This document shows, one piece after another, positions 18,685 through 28,520 of a stretch of 64,000 nt of DNA. Position numbers and translations under genes: made by a program. The stretch is from Cyclobacteriaceae bacterium. GTDB taxonomy: Bacteria > Bacteroidota > Bacteroidia > Cytophagales > Cyclobacteriaceae. The first letter of the stretch is position 1, and each line of letters starts with the position of its first letter. Where the stretch lies: contig BPHC01000005.1 of the NCBI GenBank assembly GCA_026003355.1, positions 1-64,000 on the forward strand, written 5' to 3'. The notes beneath the pieces are model-generated. The model was given only the letters and a program-made list of their open reading frames with translations, was not told the DNA's origin and ran no database searches.

Positions 18685-19941
18685 TTACTTAAGGCCAAAC
18701 TCTTTTCTGAGAATATCCACGTAATCCAGTTTTTCCCACGGAAAGAGTTCCACTTTTATTCTTTTTTCGTTGGCTTTTCCTTTGTTGAAAACTTTTTCCA
18801 CCACTTCGGGTTTGCGGCCCATATGGCCGTAGGCTGCGGTCTCGGAATAAATGGGACTGCGCAGGTTAAAGCGTTGCTCAATAAAATACGGACGCATGTC
18901 GAACAGTTTCGATACGCGTTTGGCAATTTCACCATCGGTAAGATTTACCCTGGCCGTACCATAGGTGTTTACATAAAAGCCTACCGGCCGGGCCACCCCT
19001 ATGGCATAGGCAACCTGTACCAGTACTTCATCGCAAAGACCCGCTGCTACCATGTTTTTCGCAATGTGGCGCGTAGCGTAAGCGGCCGAGCGGTCGACTT
19101 TTGAAGGGTCCTTTCCCGAAAAGGCTCCTCCCCCATGTGCTCCTTTGCCACCGTAAGTATCCACAATAATCTTTCTGCCGGTAAGGCCTGTATCGCCATG
19201 CGGTCCTCCGATTACAAACTTGCCGGTTGGATTGATAAAATACCGGATGGAATCATTGAACAGCGTTTGAATGCGCCTGGGGAGTTTTCTCTTTACTCTC
19301 GGTAAAAGAATTTCCTTAACATCGTGTTCGATTTTCTGCCGCATGGTTTTTTCACTGCCAAAATCATCGTGCTGGGTGGAGAGCACAATGGTGTCGATGC
19401 GCAGGGGCTTATTGTCATCGCTATATTCAATGGTAACCTGCGATTTCGAGTCGGGGCGCAGGTACGTCATCTGTTTGCCCTCTTTGCGGATGGCTGCCAG
19501 TTCTTTCAACAGCAGGTGTGCTATTTCAAGAGGCAGGGGCATATAGTTGTCGGTTTCGCTGGTGGCATAGCCGAACATCATTCCCTGGTCACCCGCCCCC
19601 TGTTCTTCTTTCTTTTTGCGTTCCACTCCCTGGTTTATATCAGGCGATTGTTCGTGTATGGCCGAAAATATGCCGCATGAGTTGGCCTCGAACATATACT
19701 CGCTGCGGGTGTAGCCAATTCTTCGTATCACCTCGCGGGCAATATCCTGAACATCGAGGTAGGCCTCCGATTTCACCTCACCGGCCAGCACCACCTGCCC
19801 GGTGGTAACCAGGGTTTCGCAGGCCACCTTCGAGTTGGGATCGTAGGCCAGAAAATAGTCAATCAGCGCATCCGAAATCTGATCGGCAACTTTATCGGGA
19901 TGTCCCTCGGAAACCGATTCGGAGGTAAACAAATAGGGCAT
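18685..19941 (-). CDS. metK: S-adenosylmethionine synthase
   Basis: Makes S-adenosylmethionine from methionine and ATP. The ATG at 19941 gives [20 protein letters not shown], the conserved N-terminus; the frame runs 18 codons further upstream without homology. Other motifs: [12 protein letters not shown], the glycine-rich [20 protein letters not shown] and [10 protein letters not shown]. 418 residues, normal length. It lies downstream of a hydrolase and a SAM-dependent methylase gene on the same strand (61-base gap). Confidence 0.97.
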   Translation of the reverse strand: MPYLFTSESVSEGHPDKVADQISDALIDYFLAYDPNSKVACETLVTTGQVVLAGEVKSEAYLDVQDIAREVIRRIGYTRSEYMFEANSCGIFSAIHEQSPDINQGVERKKKEEQGAGDQGMMFGYATSETDNYMPLPLEIAHLLLKELAAIRKEGKQMTYLRPDSKSQVTIEYSDDNKPLRIDTIVLSTQHDDFGSEKTMRQKIEHDVKEILLPRVKRKLPRRIQTLFNDSIRYFINPTGKFVIGGPHGDTGLTGRKIIVDTYGGKGAHGGGAFSGKDPSKVDRSAAYATRHIAKNMVAAGLCDEVLVQVAYAIGVARPVGFYVNTYGTARVNLTDGEIAKRVSKLFDMRPYFIEQRFNLRSPIYSETAAYGHMGRKPEVVEKVFNKGKANEKRIKVELFPWEKLDYVDILRKEFGLK

Positions 19942-20002
19942 AAATAAAAAAGGTAAATCGTACAGGGCGGCAAAGTTAGGAGCGGGCCGCTTCAAAACAA
20001 AC

Positions 20003-20707
20003 TTATGCCTGAAACAGAAATACGGCCGGAAGCCTGCTGAAGCTTGCCCTGCGGCTTCGCCACTGGTTTACGGTAAGGGTGGTTATCTGCTGGTCTTGGC
20101 CCGTAATATCGTATGCAACGCACAGGCGGGTGGCAGGCGATAGGTACCTGAGCAGGGTATGAAAAAGCCGTTGGTTGCGGTAAGGCGTTTCAATGAAAAT
20201 TTGGGTGCATTTTTTTCTGGCCGATTCCTGTTCAAGCCTGCGGATGGTGCGTACCAGTTGTTCGTGCCTAACCGGCAGGTAGCCGTTGAAGCAAAACGCC
20301 TGGCCGTTTAGTCCGCTGCCCATTAGCGCCAGGATGATGGACGAAGGCCCTGTGAGCGGAATAACCTCAACACCGTGTGCATGGGCATACGCCACAGCTG
20401 CATGGCCGGGGTCGGCAACACCCGGGCAACCTGACTCGGACAGGATGCCTGCCGGTACGCCCTGCAGTACGGGCGCCATGAGCTCCTGAAGCTTTTCGGG
20501 CGGTGTATCCTGACTGAGCTCTTCAAAACGCAGCTTTTGAATGTCGTTTCTCACCTTAAGTGAAGAAATAAAACGCCTTGCCGTGCGAATGTTTTCTGCC
20601 AGAAAGTAATCCAGCTGTGCCAGGGCATGGAGCGTAGCCGGTGGAATTACCTGCGCGGCTGTTCCTTCGGCTATAGGCACGGGAATGAGGTAGAGTTTAC
20701 CGGGCAT
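20003..20707 (-). CDS. Tetrapyrrole methylase-fold SAM-dependent methyltransferase (RsmI-like)
   Basis: 234 residues of the class III (tetrapyrrole methylase) fold: [12 protein letters not shown] at the N-terminus, the SAM-site segments [13 protein letters not shown] and [21 protein letters not shown]. This matches the family of RsmI, which 2'-O-methylates C1402 of 16S rRNA; in Bacteroidota a second, divergent RsmI-like paralogue of this kind is common, so substrate is uncertain. It overlaps the upstream hydrolase gene by 11 bases, indicating coupled translation. Confidence 0.8.
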   Translation of the reverse strand: MPGKLYLIPVPIAEGTAAQVIPPATLHALAQLDYFLAENIRTARRFISSLKVRNDIQKLRFEELSQDTPPEKLQELMAPVLQGVPAGILSESGCPGVADPGHAAVAYAHAHGVEVIPLTGPSSIILALMGSGLNGQAFCFNGYLPVRHEQLVRTIRRLEQESARKKCTQIFIETPYRNQRLFHTLLRYLSPATRLCVAYDITGQDQQITTLTVNQWRSRRASFSRLPAVFLFQA

Positions 20708-21464
20708 GCAGAAATTTTCTTACGGTTTCAACAAACTCTTCAGGCTTTTCGGCCTGAACCCAGTGCCCGGTGTTAAGGGTTACCAGGTGTGCCCGGGGAA
20801 AATACCTTTTAATAAGCACCCGGTCTTCATCCGCAATATAATCAGATTGTGCCCCGCGGATAAACAAAGCCGGTTTGTTGCATACACCCTGTTCGGGAAT
20901 ACCTGCGCTGATGGCTTCCAGCTGTCTGTCGATAACCGGCAGATTAACGCGCCAGCCAAATTTGCCGTCGGGCAGGCGCTTAAGGTTTTTAAGTAAAAAT
21001 TGCCGTACAGCCGGTTGCGGCACATAAGCGGCCAGGGCCTCATCGGCCTGGCTGCGGCCTGAGATTTGCTGAACCGGTATGGCTTTTAGTCCTTCGACAA
21101 TATGGTCATGGCGTACATCGTAGGCTTTGGGGGCAATATCCACCACTATCATGGCTTCCAATTCGTCCGGATAGCTCAGTGCATATTGCATTACGGTTTT
21201 TCCGCCCATAGAATGCCCCAGCAGCACCGGCTTTTCCAGTTTTTTATCCACAATAAATTCGCGTAAATCGGCTGCCAGTACGGCATACGAAAAATCATGG
21301 CTGTGGGGAGATTGCCCGTGATTGCGCTGATCCAGTACAAAAACGTGGTATTCATCCGAAAGCATCTTAGCCTGCGGCAACCAGTTATCGGAAGAACCCA
21401 GCAGGCCATGCAGAATGACCAGGGGTGCTTGGGAAGTGCCGTATTCGCGATAAAACAATTTCAT
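20697..21464 (-). CDS. Alpha/beta hydrolase (YbfF-type esterase)
   Basis: 255 residues with start at 21464 (MKLFYREYGTSQAPLVIL). Oxyanion segment HGLLGSSDNW, nucleophile Ser in GHSMGG, and the C-terminal His in NTGHWVQAEKP complete a hydrolase triad. DQRNHGQSPHS is typical of the YbfF/ABHD11 group of acyl esterases. The physiological substrate is unknown. First gene in a unit with the methylase and metK; divergent from lysA. Confidence 0.85.
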   Translation of the reverse strand: MKLFYREYGTSQAPLVILHGLLGSSDNWLPQAKMLSDEYHVFVLDQRNHGQSPHSHDFSYAVLAADLREFIVDKKLEKPVLLGHSMGGKTVMQYALSYPDELEAMIVVDIAPKAYDVRHDHIVEGLKAIPVQQISGRSQADEALAAYVPQPAVRQFLLKNLKRLPDGKFGWRVNLPVIDRQLEAISAGIPEQGVCNKPALFIRGAQSDYIADEDRVLIKRYFPRAHLVTLNTGHWVQAEKPEEFVETVRKFLHAR

Positions 21465-21555
21465 GGATGGGAGTAATGTTTTAACCATGAGGTACGGGCC
21501 TGAAGATTAAAATTTTTATGAACTCTTGCCCGGCCCCTATCTTTAGGGCAAATCT

Positions 21556-22785
21556 ATGGAAATAAAGAATCAGCAGGCTTATGTGGGTGGCATACCCGTG
21601 CAGGAGCTGGTACAAAGGTTTGGCACACCCCTTTACGTCTACGACGGACAGGCTATGGTACAACAACTGGAGCAGCTCAGGGCTGCTTTTGCTGTTCCGC
21701 TGCGCATAAAATATGCTGTCAAGGCGCTGCCCAACATTACGGTATTAAAATGGCTGCGCAGGCACGGAGCCGAAGCCGATGCCGTTTCCATACAGGAAGT
21801 ACAACTGGCGCTGCGCGCGGGCTTTCGGCCTGACGAAATTATGTTTTCGCCCAATTGTGCCCCGTTTTACGAACTGGCCGAAGCCGCACAACTGGGTGTA
21901 CAGGTAAACATTGACAACCTGCCGTTTCTGGAGCGGTTTGCTGAACAGCTGGGCCGTTCGGTGCCCTGCTCCATCCGTATAAATCCGCACATCAGGGCCG
22001 GCGGGCATGAAAAAATTTCGGTAGGACACAGCGACTCCAAATTCGGCATACCCCTGCAGCAGCTTGAAGATGTGAAAAAAATAGTGGGCCGCTTTAATCT
22101 TACCATTAACGGGCTGCATATTCATACCGGTTCCGACATTGCCGAAGTGCGCGTGTACGAACAAATGGCCGATATTTTCTTTTCGGTAATTGATGATTTT
22201 AAACAGGTGCGGTTCCTGGACTTTGGCAGTGGTTTTAAAGTGCCTTACCGCAAAGACGACAAGGCTTTAAGCATCCACAAGCTGGGTGCAACCCTTAGCC
22301 GACGGCTGGCCGAAATAAGCCTGCAAAAAAACCGCAGGCTTGAATTGTGGGTTGAACCCGGAAAATTTCTGGTAAGCGGGGCCGGCTGGTTGCTGGCTAC
22401 CTGTACGGTGGTTAAAGAAACCCCATCCCGCACATTTGCGGGGCTAAACACCGGCCTGAACCATCTTATCCGCCCCATGATGTACGGTGCTTACCACGAT
22501 ATTGTAAACGTGAGCAATATCAGTGGGCCACAACGCACCTACACTGTTGTGGGATACATTTGCGAAACCGACACTTTTGGTGAAGACCGCCTGCTGAACG
22601 AAGTGCGCGAAGGCGATATACTGGCCATTTGCAATGCCGGGGCTTACGGACATGCCATGGCATCGAATTACAATTCGCGCCCACGCCCTGCCGAAGTGCT
22701 GGTTGTAAACCAGAAAGCCAGCCTGGTGCGTGTGGCCGAATCGCTGGATGACCTCCTTGACGGACAACCCGAAGTGGATTTATAA
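21556..22785 (+). CDS. lysA: Diaminopimelate decarboxylase
   Basis: 409-residue PLP enzyme of the alanine-racemase fold, catalysing the last step of lysine synthesis. The PLP lysine lies in KYAVKALPN; other signatures are GLHIHTGSDI, the glycine-rich FLDFGSGFKVPY, VEPGKFLV and CETDTFGED with the substrate-contact cysteine, plus NAGAYGHAMASNYN. The TATCTTTA at about 21539-21546 resembles the promoter box. Its 3' end overlaps the convergent radical-SAM gene by six bases. Confidence 0.95.
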   Translation: MEIKNQQAYVGGIPVQELVQRFGTPLYVYDGQAMVQQLEQLRAAFAVPLRIKYAVKALPNITVLKWLRRHGAEADAVSIQEVQLALRAGFRPDEIMFSPNCAPFYELAEAAQLGVQVNIDNLPFLERFAEQLGRSVPCSIRINPHIRAGGHEKISVGHSDSKFGIPLQQLEDVKKIVGRFNLTINGLHIHTGSDIAEVRVYEQMADIFFSVIDDFKQVRFLDFGSGFKVPYRKDDKALSIHKLGATLSRRLAEISLQKNRRLELWVEPGKFLVSGAGWLLATCTVVKETPSRTFAGLNTGLNHLIRPMMYGAYHDIVNVSNISGPQRTYTVVGYICETDTFGEDRLLNEVREGDILAICNAGAYGHAMASNYNSRPRPAEVLVVNQKASLVRVAESLDDLLDGQPEVDL

Positions 22786-23844
22786 ATCATCAAACAAGCC
22801 TGGGCTTCCATTTCTTCTAAAGGCCCCCAGATTGTAGGCAGGCATTGTTCGGCCGCCAAAGTACCTGCGGCGGGCCAGTTGCACGGTTTGCTTTATCATT
22901 TCTGCCCAGCGGCCTTCTCCGGCCAGTCGCCTGCCCGGGCGGTGGTCATAAACTGCACCGTTGTGCAGTTCCTTTATCTGGTTCCACACTTTATCAAATC
23001 TATCGGGATAATGATGGCGAAGCCAGTTTTCAAAAACCTGGCCAATGGTTCTGTTTAAGCGCACCACCGTGTACCCCATAGCCACGGCACCATGTGCAGC
23101 GGCCGTTTGTGCCACCTGCAGTATTTCGTGGTCGTTAAGCCCGGGGATAACCGGCGCCATCATAATTCCAACAGGAACGCCAGCCTCTGCCAGTTCGCCA
23201 ATGGTCTGCAGGCGCATGTGCACGGTGGCTGTACGGGGCTCCATATTTCTGCGAAGGCTTTCGGTTAAGGTGGTAACCGAAATGTACACATGTACCAGTT
23301 GTTGCCGGGCCATCTTTTCGAGCAGGTCTTTGTCTCTTACAATAAGCCGGTTTTTGGTAATGATGCTTACCGGGTTGCGGAACCGCCACAGCACCTCCAG
23401 AAGCCTGCGGGTTATTTTAAGTTTTCTTTCCAGCGGCTGGTAACAGTCGGTATTGCCCGAAAGCGCAACCGGTGCCGGTTTCCAGTCGGGTTGCAGCAGA
23501 AATTTTTCCAGCAGTACCGGTGCATTTTGTTTTACCATGATTTTGCTTTCAAAATCCAGGCCGGCATTAAGGCCATAGTATTCGTGCGTGGTGCGCGCAT
23601 AGCAGTACGCGCAACCATGTTCACAACCCTGATACGGATTGACCGAGAACATCATACCCAGATCGGGGCTGTTTACTTTGTTTACCAGGGTACGGGCGTG
23701 TTCAAAAAAAATCTGGGTTTGAGGAAGGGCTTCATCAAAATCGTCCAGCCCTTCGGGATGTTCTTTTACAAACAACCGCCGGTTATAGGGGTTGGCGGGG
23801 TTGTGCCGGGCTCCCCGGGCAGGGTTGTGGGTTTCGTTGGGCAT
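22780..23844 (-). CDS. PA0069-family radical SAM protein
   Basis: 354 residues with the cluster motif CEHGCAYCYAR (CxxxCxYC) binding a 4Fe-4S cluster, preceded by MMFSVNPYQG and followed by GNTDCYQPLE and ISVTTL, characteristic of the PA0069/SplB-related family. Function of the family is not established; it is distantly related to spore photoproduct lyase. Divergent from the PLP enzyme at 23918. Confidence 0.85.
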   Translation of the reverse strand: MPNETHNPARGARHNPANPYNRRLFVKEHPEGLDDFDEALPQTQIFFEHARTLVNKVNSPDLGMMFSVNPYQGCEHGCAYCYARTTHEYYGLNAGLDFESKIMVKQNAPVLLEKFLLQPDWKPAPVALSGNTDCYQPLERKLKITRRLLEVLWRFRNPVSIITKNRLIVRDKDLLEKMARQQLVHVYISVTTLTESLRRNMEPRTATVHMRLQTIGELAEAGVPVGIMMAPVIPGLNDHEILQVAQTAAAHGAVAMGYTVVRLNRTIGQVFENWLRHHYPDRFDKVWNQIKELHNGAVYDHRPGRRLAGEGRWAEMIKQTVQLARRRYFGGRTMPAYNLGAFRRNGSPGLFDDL

Positions 23845-23917
23845 GATGTAAATTTCGCGGTATTTGTTGAATGCCCAGCTTGTACATGCCTGCTAAAGAC
23901 AGGCATTGACATTGTTT

Positions 23918-24784
23918 ATGCAAATGCTCCCTTACCACCCTACGCCCGTTGAGGAGTTACACGACCCGGTGTTTGACCAGGCCGGCGTGCGTGTGCTGAT
24001 AAAACGGGAAGACCTGAATAACCCTTTGGTGCCGGGTAACAAGTGGTGGAAGCTAAAATACAATCTTACAGAAGCCATTCGCGGAAAATTTAACACGTTG
24101 CTAACTTTTGGCGGCGCTTATTCGAACCACCTTCTGGCCACTGCAGCTGCTGCCCGAAGGCTGGGTTTTAACAGCATAGGCATTGTGCGGGGCGAAGAGG
24201 TGCTGCCGCTCAATCGGGTACTGCAACAAGCCCGGCAGTATAGCATGGCATTGCATTATGTTTCCAGAACCGAATACCGCAACAAACACGAACCCTCCTT
24301 TATTGAAAAACTGCATCGGAAGTTCGGGGATTTCTATTTGATACCGGAAGGCGGCACCAACCGGCTGGCCGTGCGCGGCGTTGCCGAATTTGCCACTGCG
24401 CTGCCTCCTGACTTTGATTATCTGTGCTGTGCCGTTGGCACCGGAGGTACCTTGGCTGGGCTGATCAACGGGCTGAGGGGGCAAAAAGAAGTTGTTGGTT
24501 TTGTGGTATTGAAGGGGGCTACCAGCCTGAATGAAAAAATAAGCAGCTTTCTGGACAACCCTTACAACAACTGGTGGCTAAATCACAACTGGCACCATGG
24601 CGGTTTTGCCAAAATGCCTGCCGAATTAACGGCATTTATTCAAACCTTTTACCGGCGGCACGGCTTCAGGCCCGATGGTGTATATATGGCCAAATTGCTG
24701 CGCGGAGTATACGGAGAAATTAAGACAGGTACATTTAAAAAAGGCAGTACCGTGCTGGTGTTGCATAGCGGCGGCATTAACTAA
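23918..24784 (+). CDS. PLP-dependent ACC deaminase / D-cysteine desulfhydrase family enzyme
   Basis: About 288 residues of the fold-type II PLP family. Lys in GNKWWKLKYNL is the PLP lysine; GGAYSNHLLATAAAA binds the cofactor phosphate side and GTGGTLAGLI the phosphate. ATG at 23918 preferred (23924 also possible); an upstream TTG at 23906 lies in the promoter-like TTGACATTG region. Members act on 1-aminocyclopropane-1-carboxylate or D-cysteine; which applies is not decidable here. Convergent with the downstream gene, overlapping four bases. Confidence 0.82.
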   Translation: MQMLPYHPTPVEELHDPVFDQAGVRVLIKREDLNNPLVPGNKWWKLKYNLTEAIRGKFNTLLTFGGAYSNHLLATAAAARRLGFNSIGIVRGEEVLPLNRVLQQARQYSMALHYVSRTEYRNKHEPSFIEKLHRKFGDFYLIPEGGTNRLAVRGVAEFATALPPDFDYLCCAVGTGGTLAGLINGLRGQKEVVGFVVLKGATSLNEKISSFLDNPYNNWWLNHNWHHGGFAKMPAELTAFIQTFYRRHGFRPDGVYMAKLLRGVYGEIKTGTFKKGSTVLVLHSGGIN

Positions 24785-25389
24785 ACCCGCCTTCTTTCCT
24801 TTAGCCAGCTTGCAATGCTCCACCGTGCGCTTTCCTGCACTACTGCACCACTTTCGGCTGCGCGGTTAACTTTTTCGACCGTAAAGAATGCCGTAGGAAG
24901 CTTTTTTCGCAGCCATTGTAACAGGTTGTCCAGGTTTTCGCGTGGCAGCACAGTGAATATGAGATTTTCAGGTCCTTCAAGGCCTACTGCCTGTACACGT
25001 GTGTGGCGGTATTCGTGCTCCCTGAGATAAGCTGTTAACTCGCTTACATCTTTTCGGGTTATGATGCGCACAATCACCTTACCATAGGCAATGCGTTCTT
25101 CTATAAGCATACCTACCCATATACCCGTGGCAAACCCGGCCGGATAGGCCACATAACTTATCCAGTTATCCATGTGTTCAAAAATCTGCCGGATGGCCAT
25201 TAACCATATAAACGACTCAAAAAAACCCAGCAGTGTGGCCGTGAGTTTGCGGCCGCCCAGCACATAGATAATCCGGATGGTATTGATGGACACATCCGTG
25301 ATTCGCGCCAGAAAAATGAGCAGGGGCAATACCACATAACTAAACATTTGTTCTGGCAAACCCAGTGTTTCGGTAAAGAACGATTCCAT
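24781..25389 (-). CDS. UPF0316 membrane protein (DUF5698/DUF2179)
   Basis: 202 residues. Three hydrophobic helices at the N-terminus (VVLPLLIFLARITDVSINTI, LGFFESFIWLMAIRQIF, YPAGFATGIWVGMLIEE) form the DUF5698 part; the C-terminal DUF2179 domain (VIVRIITRKDVSELTAYLRE) is a small alpha/beta domain shared with YitT proteins. Role unknown. Follows radA by 33 bases in the SDR-radA unit. Confidence 0.85.
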   Translation of the reverse strand: MESFFTETLGLPEQMFSYVVLPLLIFLARITDVSINTIRIIYVLGGRKLTATLLGFFESFIWLMAIRQIFEHMDNWISYVAYPAGFATGIWVGMLIEERIAYGKVIVRIITRKDVSELTAYLREHEYRHTRVQAVGLEGPENLIFTVLPRENLDNLLQWLRKKLPTAFFTVEKVNRAAESGAVVQESARWSIASWLKERRRV

Positions 25390-25422
25390 TGCCTTGCATT
25401 AAAGAGCGTGCAAAGATTGCCA

Positions 25423-26778
25423 TTAACCAAATAAATCACGAAATACCTCTGTTAATTTTCCGAAAGATTTAACCTGAAGGGTGCCTTCGGTAAGGGATTC
25501 GGGCCTGAGGCTGAAGCGCGATACATACATTTTTTCAAAGCCCAGCCTGGCGGCTTCGGCAATGCGTTGTTCAATGCGGTTTACCGCCCTGAGCTCACCG
25601 CCAAGGCCTATTTCGGCGGCAAAGCAGTACTTTTCGGGCACCGGAAGTTCTTCCAATGACGATACCAGCGAGACACACAGCGATAAATCGAGGGCGGGGT
25701 CTTCCATTTTCAAACCGCCTGCCAGGTTTACGAATACATCGTGCTGGCCCATGCGGTAGCCGCAACGCTTTTCCAATACGGCAAGCAGCATGTTAAGCCG
25801 TTTGTGGTCAACACCGGTGCTGCTGCGCTGAGGTGTGCCATACGAAGCGGGGCTTACCAGCGACTGCACCTCAATAAGCAATGGCCGGTTGCCTTCCAGC
25901 GTGGCGGCAATTGTGGTTCCGCTTACGGGCCCGTCTTTTTGCGAAATAAGAATTTCTGAAGGATTGGAAACTTCACGAAGGCCGGTGCTGCGCATTTCGT
26001 ATATGCCCAGCTCTGCGGTGCTGCCAAAGCGGTTTTTGGTGGTGCGTAATATGCGATAAGCCAGGTGCTGGTCGCCTTCAAACTGCAGCACGGTATCGAC
26101 CATGTGTTCCAGCACTTTGGGTCCGGCAAGCGACCCGTCTTTGGTGATATGCCCGATGAGCAGCACCGGTGTAGCCGTTTCTTTGGCAAAGCGCATGAGC
26201 TCGGCTGTGCACTGCCGCACCTGCGCAATACTGCCGGGGGCCGAGTCGAGCAGGTCAGAATACAGCGTTTGGATGGAATCGATGATGACCAGGGCGGGGG
26301 CCAGCTCGCGCGACACCTTAAGAACAGACTGGGTTTGGGTTTCGGTAAACACATGAATGTTTGCCGAAGTTTTGCCGGGCAGGCGTTCGGCCCGCATTTT
26401 TATTTGCCGGCCGCTTTCCTCGCCTGATACATATAAGATTTTTACCCCGTTAAAACGAAGCGCCAGTTGCAGCAGCAATGTTGACTTGCCAATGCCCGGC
26501 TCACCGCCAATAAGCACCATGGAACCAGGAACAATACCTCCGCCCAGAACACGGTTTAATTCCTCATCAGGTGTAATAATTCTGTACTGCCCGGCTGAAT
26601 CAATTTCCTGCAACAGCAGGGGTTTTGTAAGATCGGCTGACCCGCCCTGGCGGGGCGATTTCACCACCACTTCCTCAACAAACGTGTTCCACTGCTGGCA
26701 TGCCGGGCAACGGCCCATCCATTTGGGCGACTCATGCCCGCAGTTCTGGCAAAAAAAAAGGGTTTTTGTTTTGGCCAC
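25423..26778 (-). CDS. radA: DNA repair protein RadA (Sms)
   Basis: 451-residue RecA-like ATPase that promotes branch migration of recombination intermediates. N-terminal zinc finger CQNCGHESPKWMGRCPAC, Walker A GGEPGIGKSTLL, Walker B region ALVIIDSIQTL, the RadA-specific KNRFGS motif, and the C-terminal Lon-protease-like domain (VNLAGGLKMEDPALDLSLCV). Fourteen bases behind the SDR gene, so probably co-transcribed. Confidence 0.96.
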   Translation of the reverse strand: MAKTKTLFFCQNCGHESPKWMGRCPACQQWNTFVEEVVVKSPRQGGSADLTKPLLLQEIDSAGQYRIITPDEELNRVLGGGIVPGSMVLIGGEPGIGKSTLLLQLALRFNGVKILYVSGEESGRQIKMRAERLPGKTSANIHVFTETQTQSVLKVSRELAPALVIIDSIQTLYSDLLDSAPGSIAQVRQCTAELMRFAKETATPVLLIGHITKDGSLAGPKVLEHMVDTVLQFEGDQHLAYRILRTTKNRFGSTAELGIYEMRSTGLREVSNPSEILISQKDGPVSGTTIAATLEGNRPLLIEVQSLVSPASYGTPQRSSTGVDHKRLNMLLAVLEKRCGYRMGQHDVFVNLAGGLKMEDPALDLSLCVSLVSSLEELPVPEKYCFAAEIGLGGELRAVNRIEQRIAEAARLGFEKMYVSRFSLRPESLTEGTLQVKSFGKLTEVFRDLFG

Positions 26779-26792
26779 GTGATGTTAACAAT

Positions 26793-27608
26793 TCATGGTT
26801 GTTTGTTTAATGGCGAATTCTCTTCCCTTGCAAATGTACGGTACACCAGCCGGTCGGTTAGCGAAGGCCACCATTTGTTAAGCCACACCGCCAGCTTGCC
26901 CTGTGTGGTGAGGATAAGGGTACGCCTGCGCCTAACGGTTGCCCGGTAAATATGCCGCGCGCATTCTTCGGCTGTCATCATCCCGGCCTCATTTCGGGGC
27001 GATTCTCCCTGCATGCGGCCATCGTGTGTAAGGGCACGCCGGCGGATGTTGGAGGCCGTAAAACCTGGACAGGCCGTTAGTACATGTACCCCCGAGTGCA
27101 ACAGCTCCGTACGCAACACCTCGAGGAAGCCGTTAAGGGCAAATTTAGATGCCGAATAACCGGTGCGCCCGGGCAGGCCGCGGTATCCGGCTATTGACGA
27201 TATGCCCACAACCGAGCCCTTGTTTTTTTTAATTTCGGGTAAACAGTATTTGGTGGCATACAGAACCCCGTAAAAGTTAATATCCATTACCTGTTTTACC
27301 ACACTCAGGTCGGTGTCTTCAAAAAGGGCACGCATGGTTATGCCGGCATTGTTTATCAGCACATCAATGGTTCCGTAGCGGTTTACCGCTTCTTCGGCCA
27401 TCTTTTTGTTGTCTTCTTCCCTGCTTACATCAGCCTGTATGCCATAAACAACAATGCCTTCATTGCGCAGCCCGTTAACCGTACTTTCCAAATCCGCAAG
27501 GTTTCTGCCGGTAATCAATATCTTCGAGCCGTGCCTGCCGAATTCAAAAGCCAGTGCTTTTCCTATTCCGGAGGTGCCCCCGGTAATTACCACTACCTTA
27601 TCTTTCAT
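26793..27608 (-). CDS. Short-chain dehydrogenase/reductase
   Basis: 271 residues. Cofactor motif GGTSGIGKALAFEFG, NNAG structural motif, catalytic Ser in GISSIAGYRG and YSASK (YxxxK). A C-terminal extension with a hydrophobic, basic tail suggests membrane association, as in the DHRS7-like group. Substrate unknown. First gene of the unit with radA and the UPF0316 protein; divergent from the acyltransferase at 27660. Confidence 0.85.
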   Translation of the reverse strand: MKDKVVVITGGTSGIGKALAFEFGRHGSKILITGRNLADLESTVNGLRNEGIVVYGIQADVSREEDNKKMAEEAVNRYGTIDVLINNAGITMRALFEDTDLSVVKQVMDINFYGVLYATKYCLPEIKKNKGSVVGISSIAGYRGLPGRTGYSASKFALNGFLEVLRTELLHSGVHVLTACPGFTASNIRRRALTHDGRMQGESPRNEAGMMTAEECARHIYRATVRRRRTLILTTQGKLAVWLNKWWPSLTDRLVYRTFAREENSPLNKQP

Positions 27609-27659
27609 GTAAAATTAGCTGGGGGTAAAAATAGCAACTCTTGCTAACTTTCATCCGTC

Positions 27660-28520
27660 ATGTTTGTACTGAAACTCCTGTCAAGATTGCCGCTGCCGGT
27701 GCTCTACCGGGTAGCCGATTTCTTGTTTTTGATTGCCTTTTGCCTTATTGGTTACCGGAAACGCCTTGTTATGCAAAATCTCCGGCAGTCGTTTCCGGAA
27801 AAAGATGAACAGGAAATACGCAGTATTGCCCGGCAGTTTTACCGGTACCTCTGCGATTTTGCAGTAGAAACTCTCAGGTTACTTTCCATATCTCGTGAAG
27901 AACTGAACCGGCGCATAACTTTTTCCAATCCGGATTTGCTACTTAGCGCGCTGCAGGCGGGGCAGTCGGTGCTTGTGCTGGCTTCGCACACGTTTAACTG
28001 GGAGTGGCTGCTGGCAGCAGCCAGTGCCCGCTTTCCGGCCCAGCTCGACTTTGTATACCAGGCTCAGCGCAGCAGGCTGACCAACCGGTTTTCGCTTGCG
28101 GGCCGGTGCCGGTTTGGCGCTTACCCGATTGAACGTTTTAAGGTGGGGCGCGAGAATGTTGCCCGCAAAAACCTAACCCGCATACTGGCAGTGGTGGCCG
28201 ACCAATACCCGGGGCTGGGACACGACAAAAAGATACTGATAACCTTTCTGGGGCGCGAGACGGCTTTCTTCACGGCTCCGCAAGCCCTGGCCAACAGCAC
28301 CGGCTACCTGGTGCTTTATGCCGCCATACGAAGAAAATCGAGGGGATATTATTCCGTGCACTTTGAAAGTCTGGGCAAGCCTCCGTTTCCAAATCAGGGC
28401 CAAACGCTTGTTCACCGCTATGCTGCCAGCGTTGAAAACCTTATTCGCGAGCGGCCGGCCGAATGGTTGTGGTCGCACAACCGGTGGAAAACCCGCCACG
28501 TTACGACAACATCTGCATAA
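27660..28520 (+). CDS. Lipid A biosynthesis acyltransferase-like protein (LpxL/HtrB family)
   Basis: 286 residues. N-terminal hydrophobic anchor (LPVLYRVADFLFLIAFCLIG), then the acyltransferase HxxxxE motif in SHTFNWEW and a later PxG-like region QYPGLGHDKK, with TAFFTAPQALANSTG near the acceptor pocket. Expected at the inner membrane, adding a secondary acyl chain to lipid A or an aminolipid. The 3' end overlaps the convergent helicase gene by 20 bases. Confidence 0.82.
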   Translation: MFVLKLLSRLPLPVLYRVADFLFLIAFCLIGYRKRLVMQNLRQSFPEKDEQEIRSIARQFYRYLCDFAVETLRLLSISREELNRRITFSNPDLLLSALQAGQSVLVLASHTFNWEWLLAAASARFPAQLDFVYQAQRSRLTNRFSLAGRCRFGAYPIERFKVGRENVARKNLTRILAVVADQYPGLGHDKKILITFLGRETAFFTAPQALANSTGYLVLYAAIRRKSRGYYSVHFESLGKPPFPNQGQTLVHRYAASVENLIRERPAEWLWSHNRWKTRHVTTTSA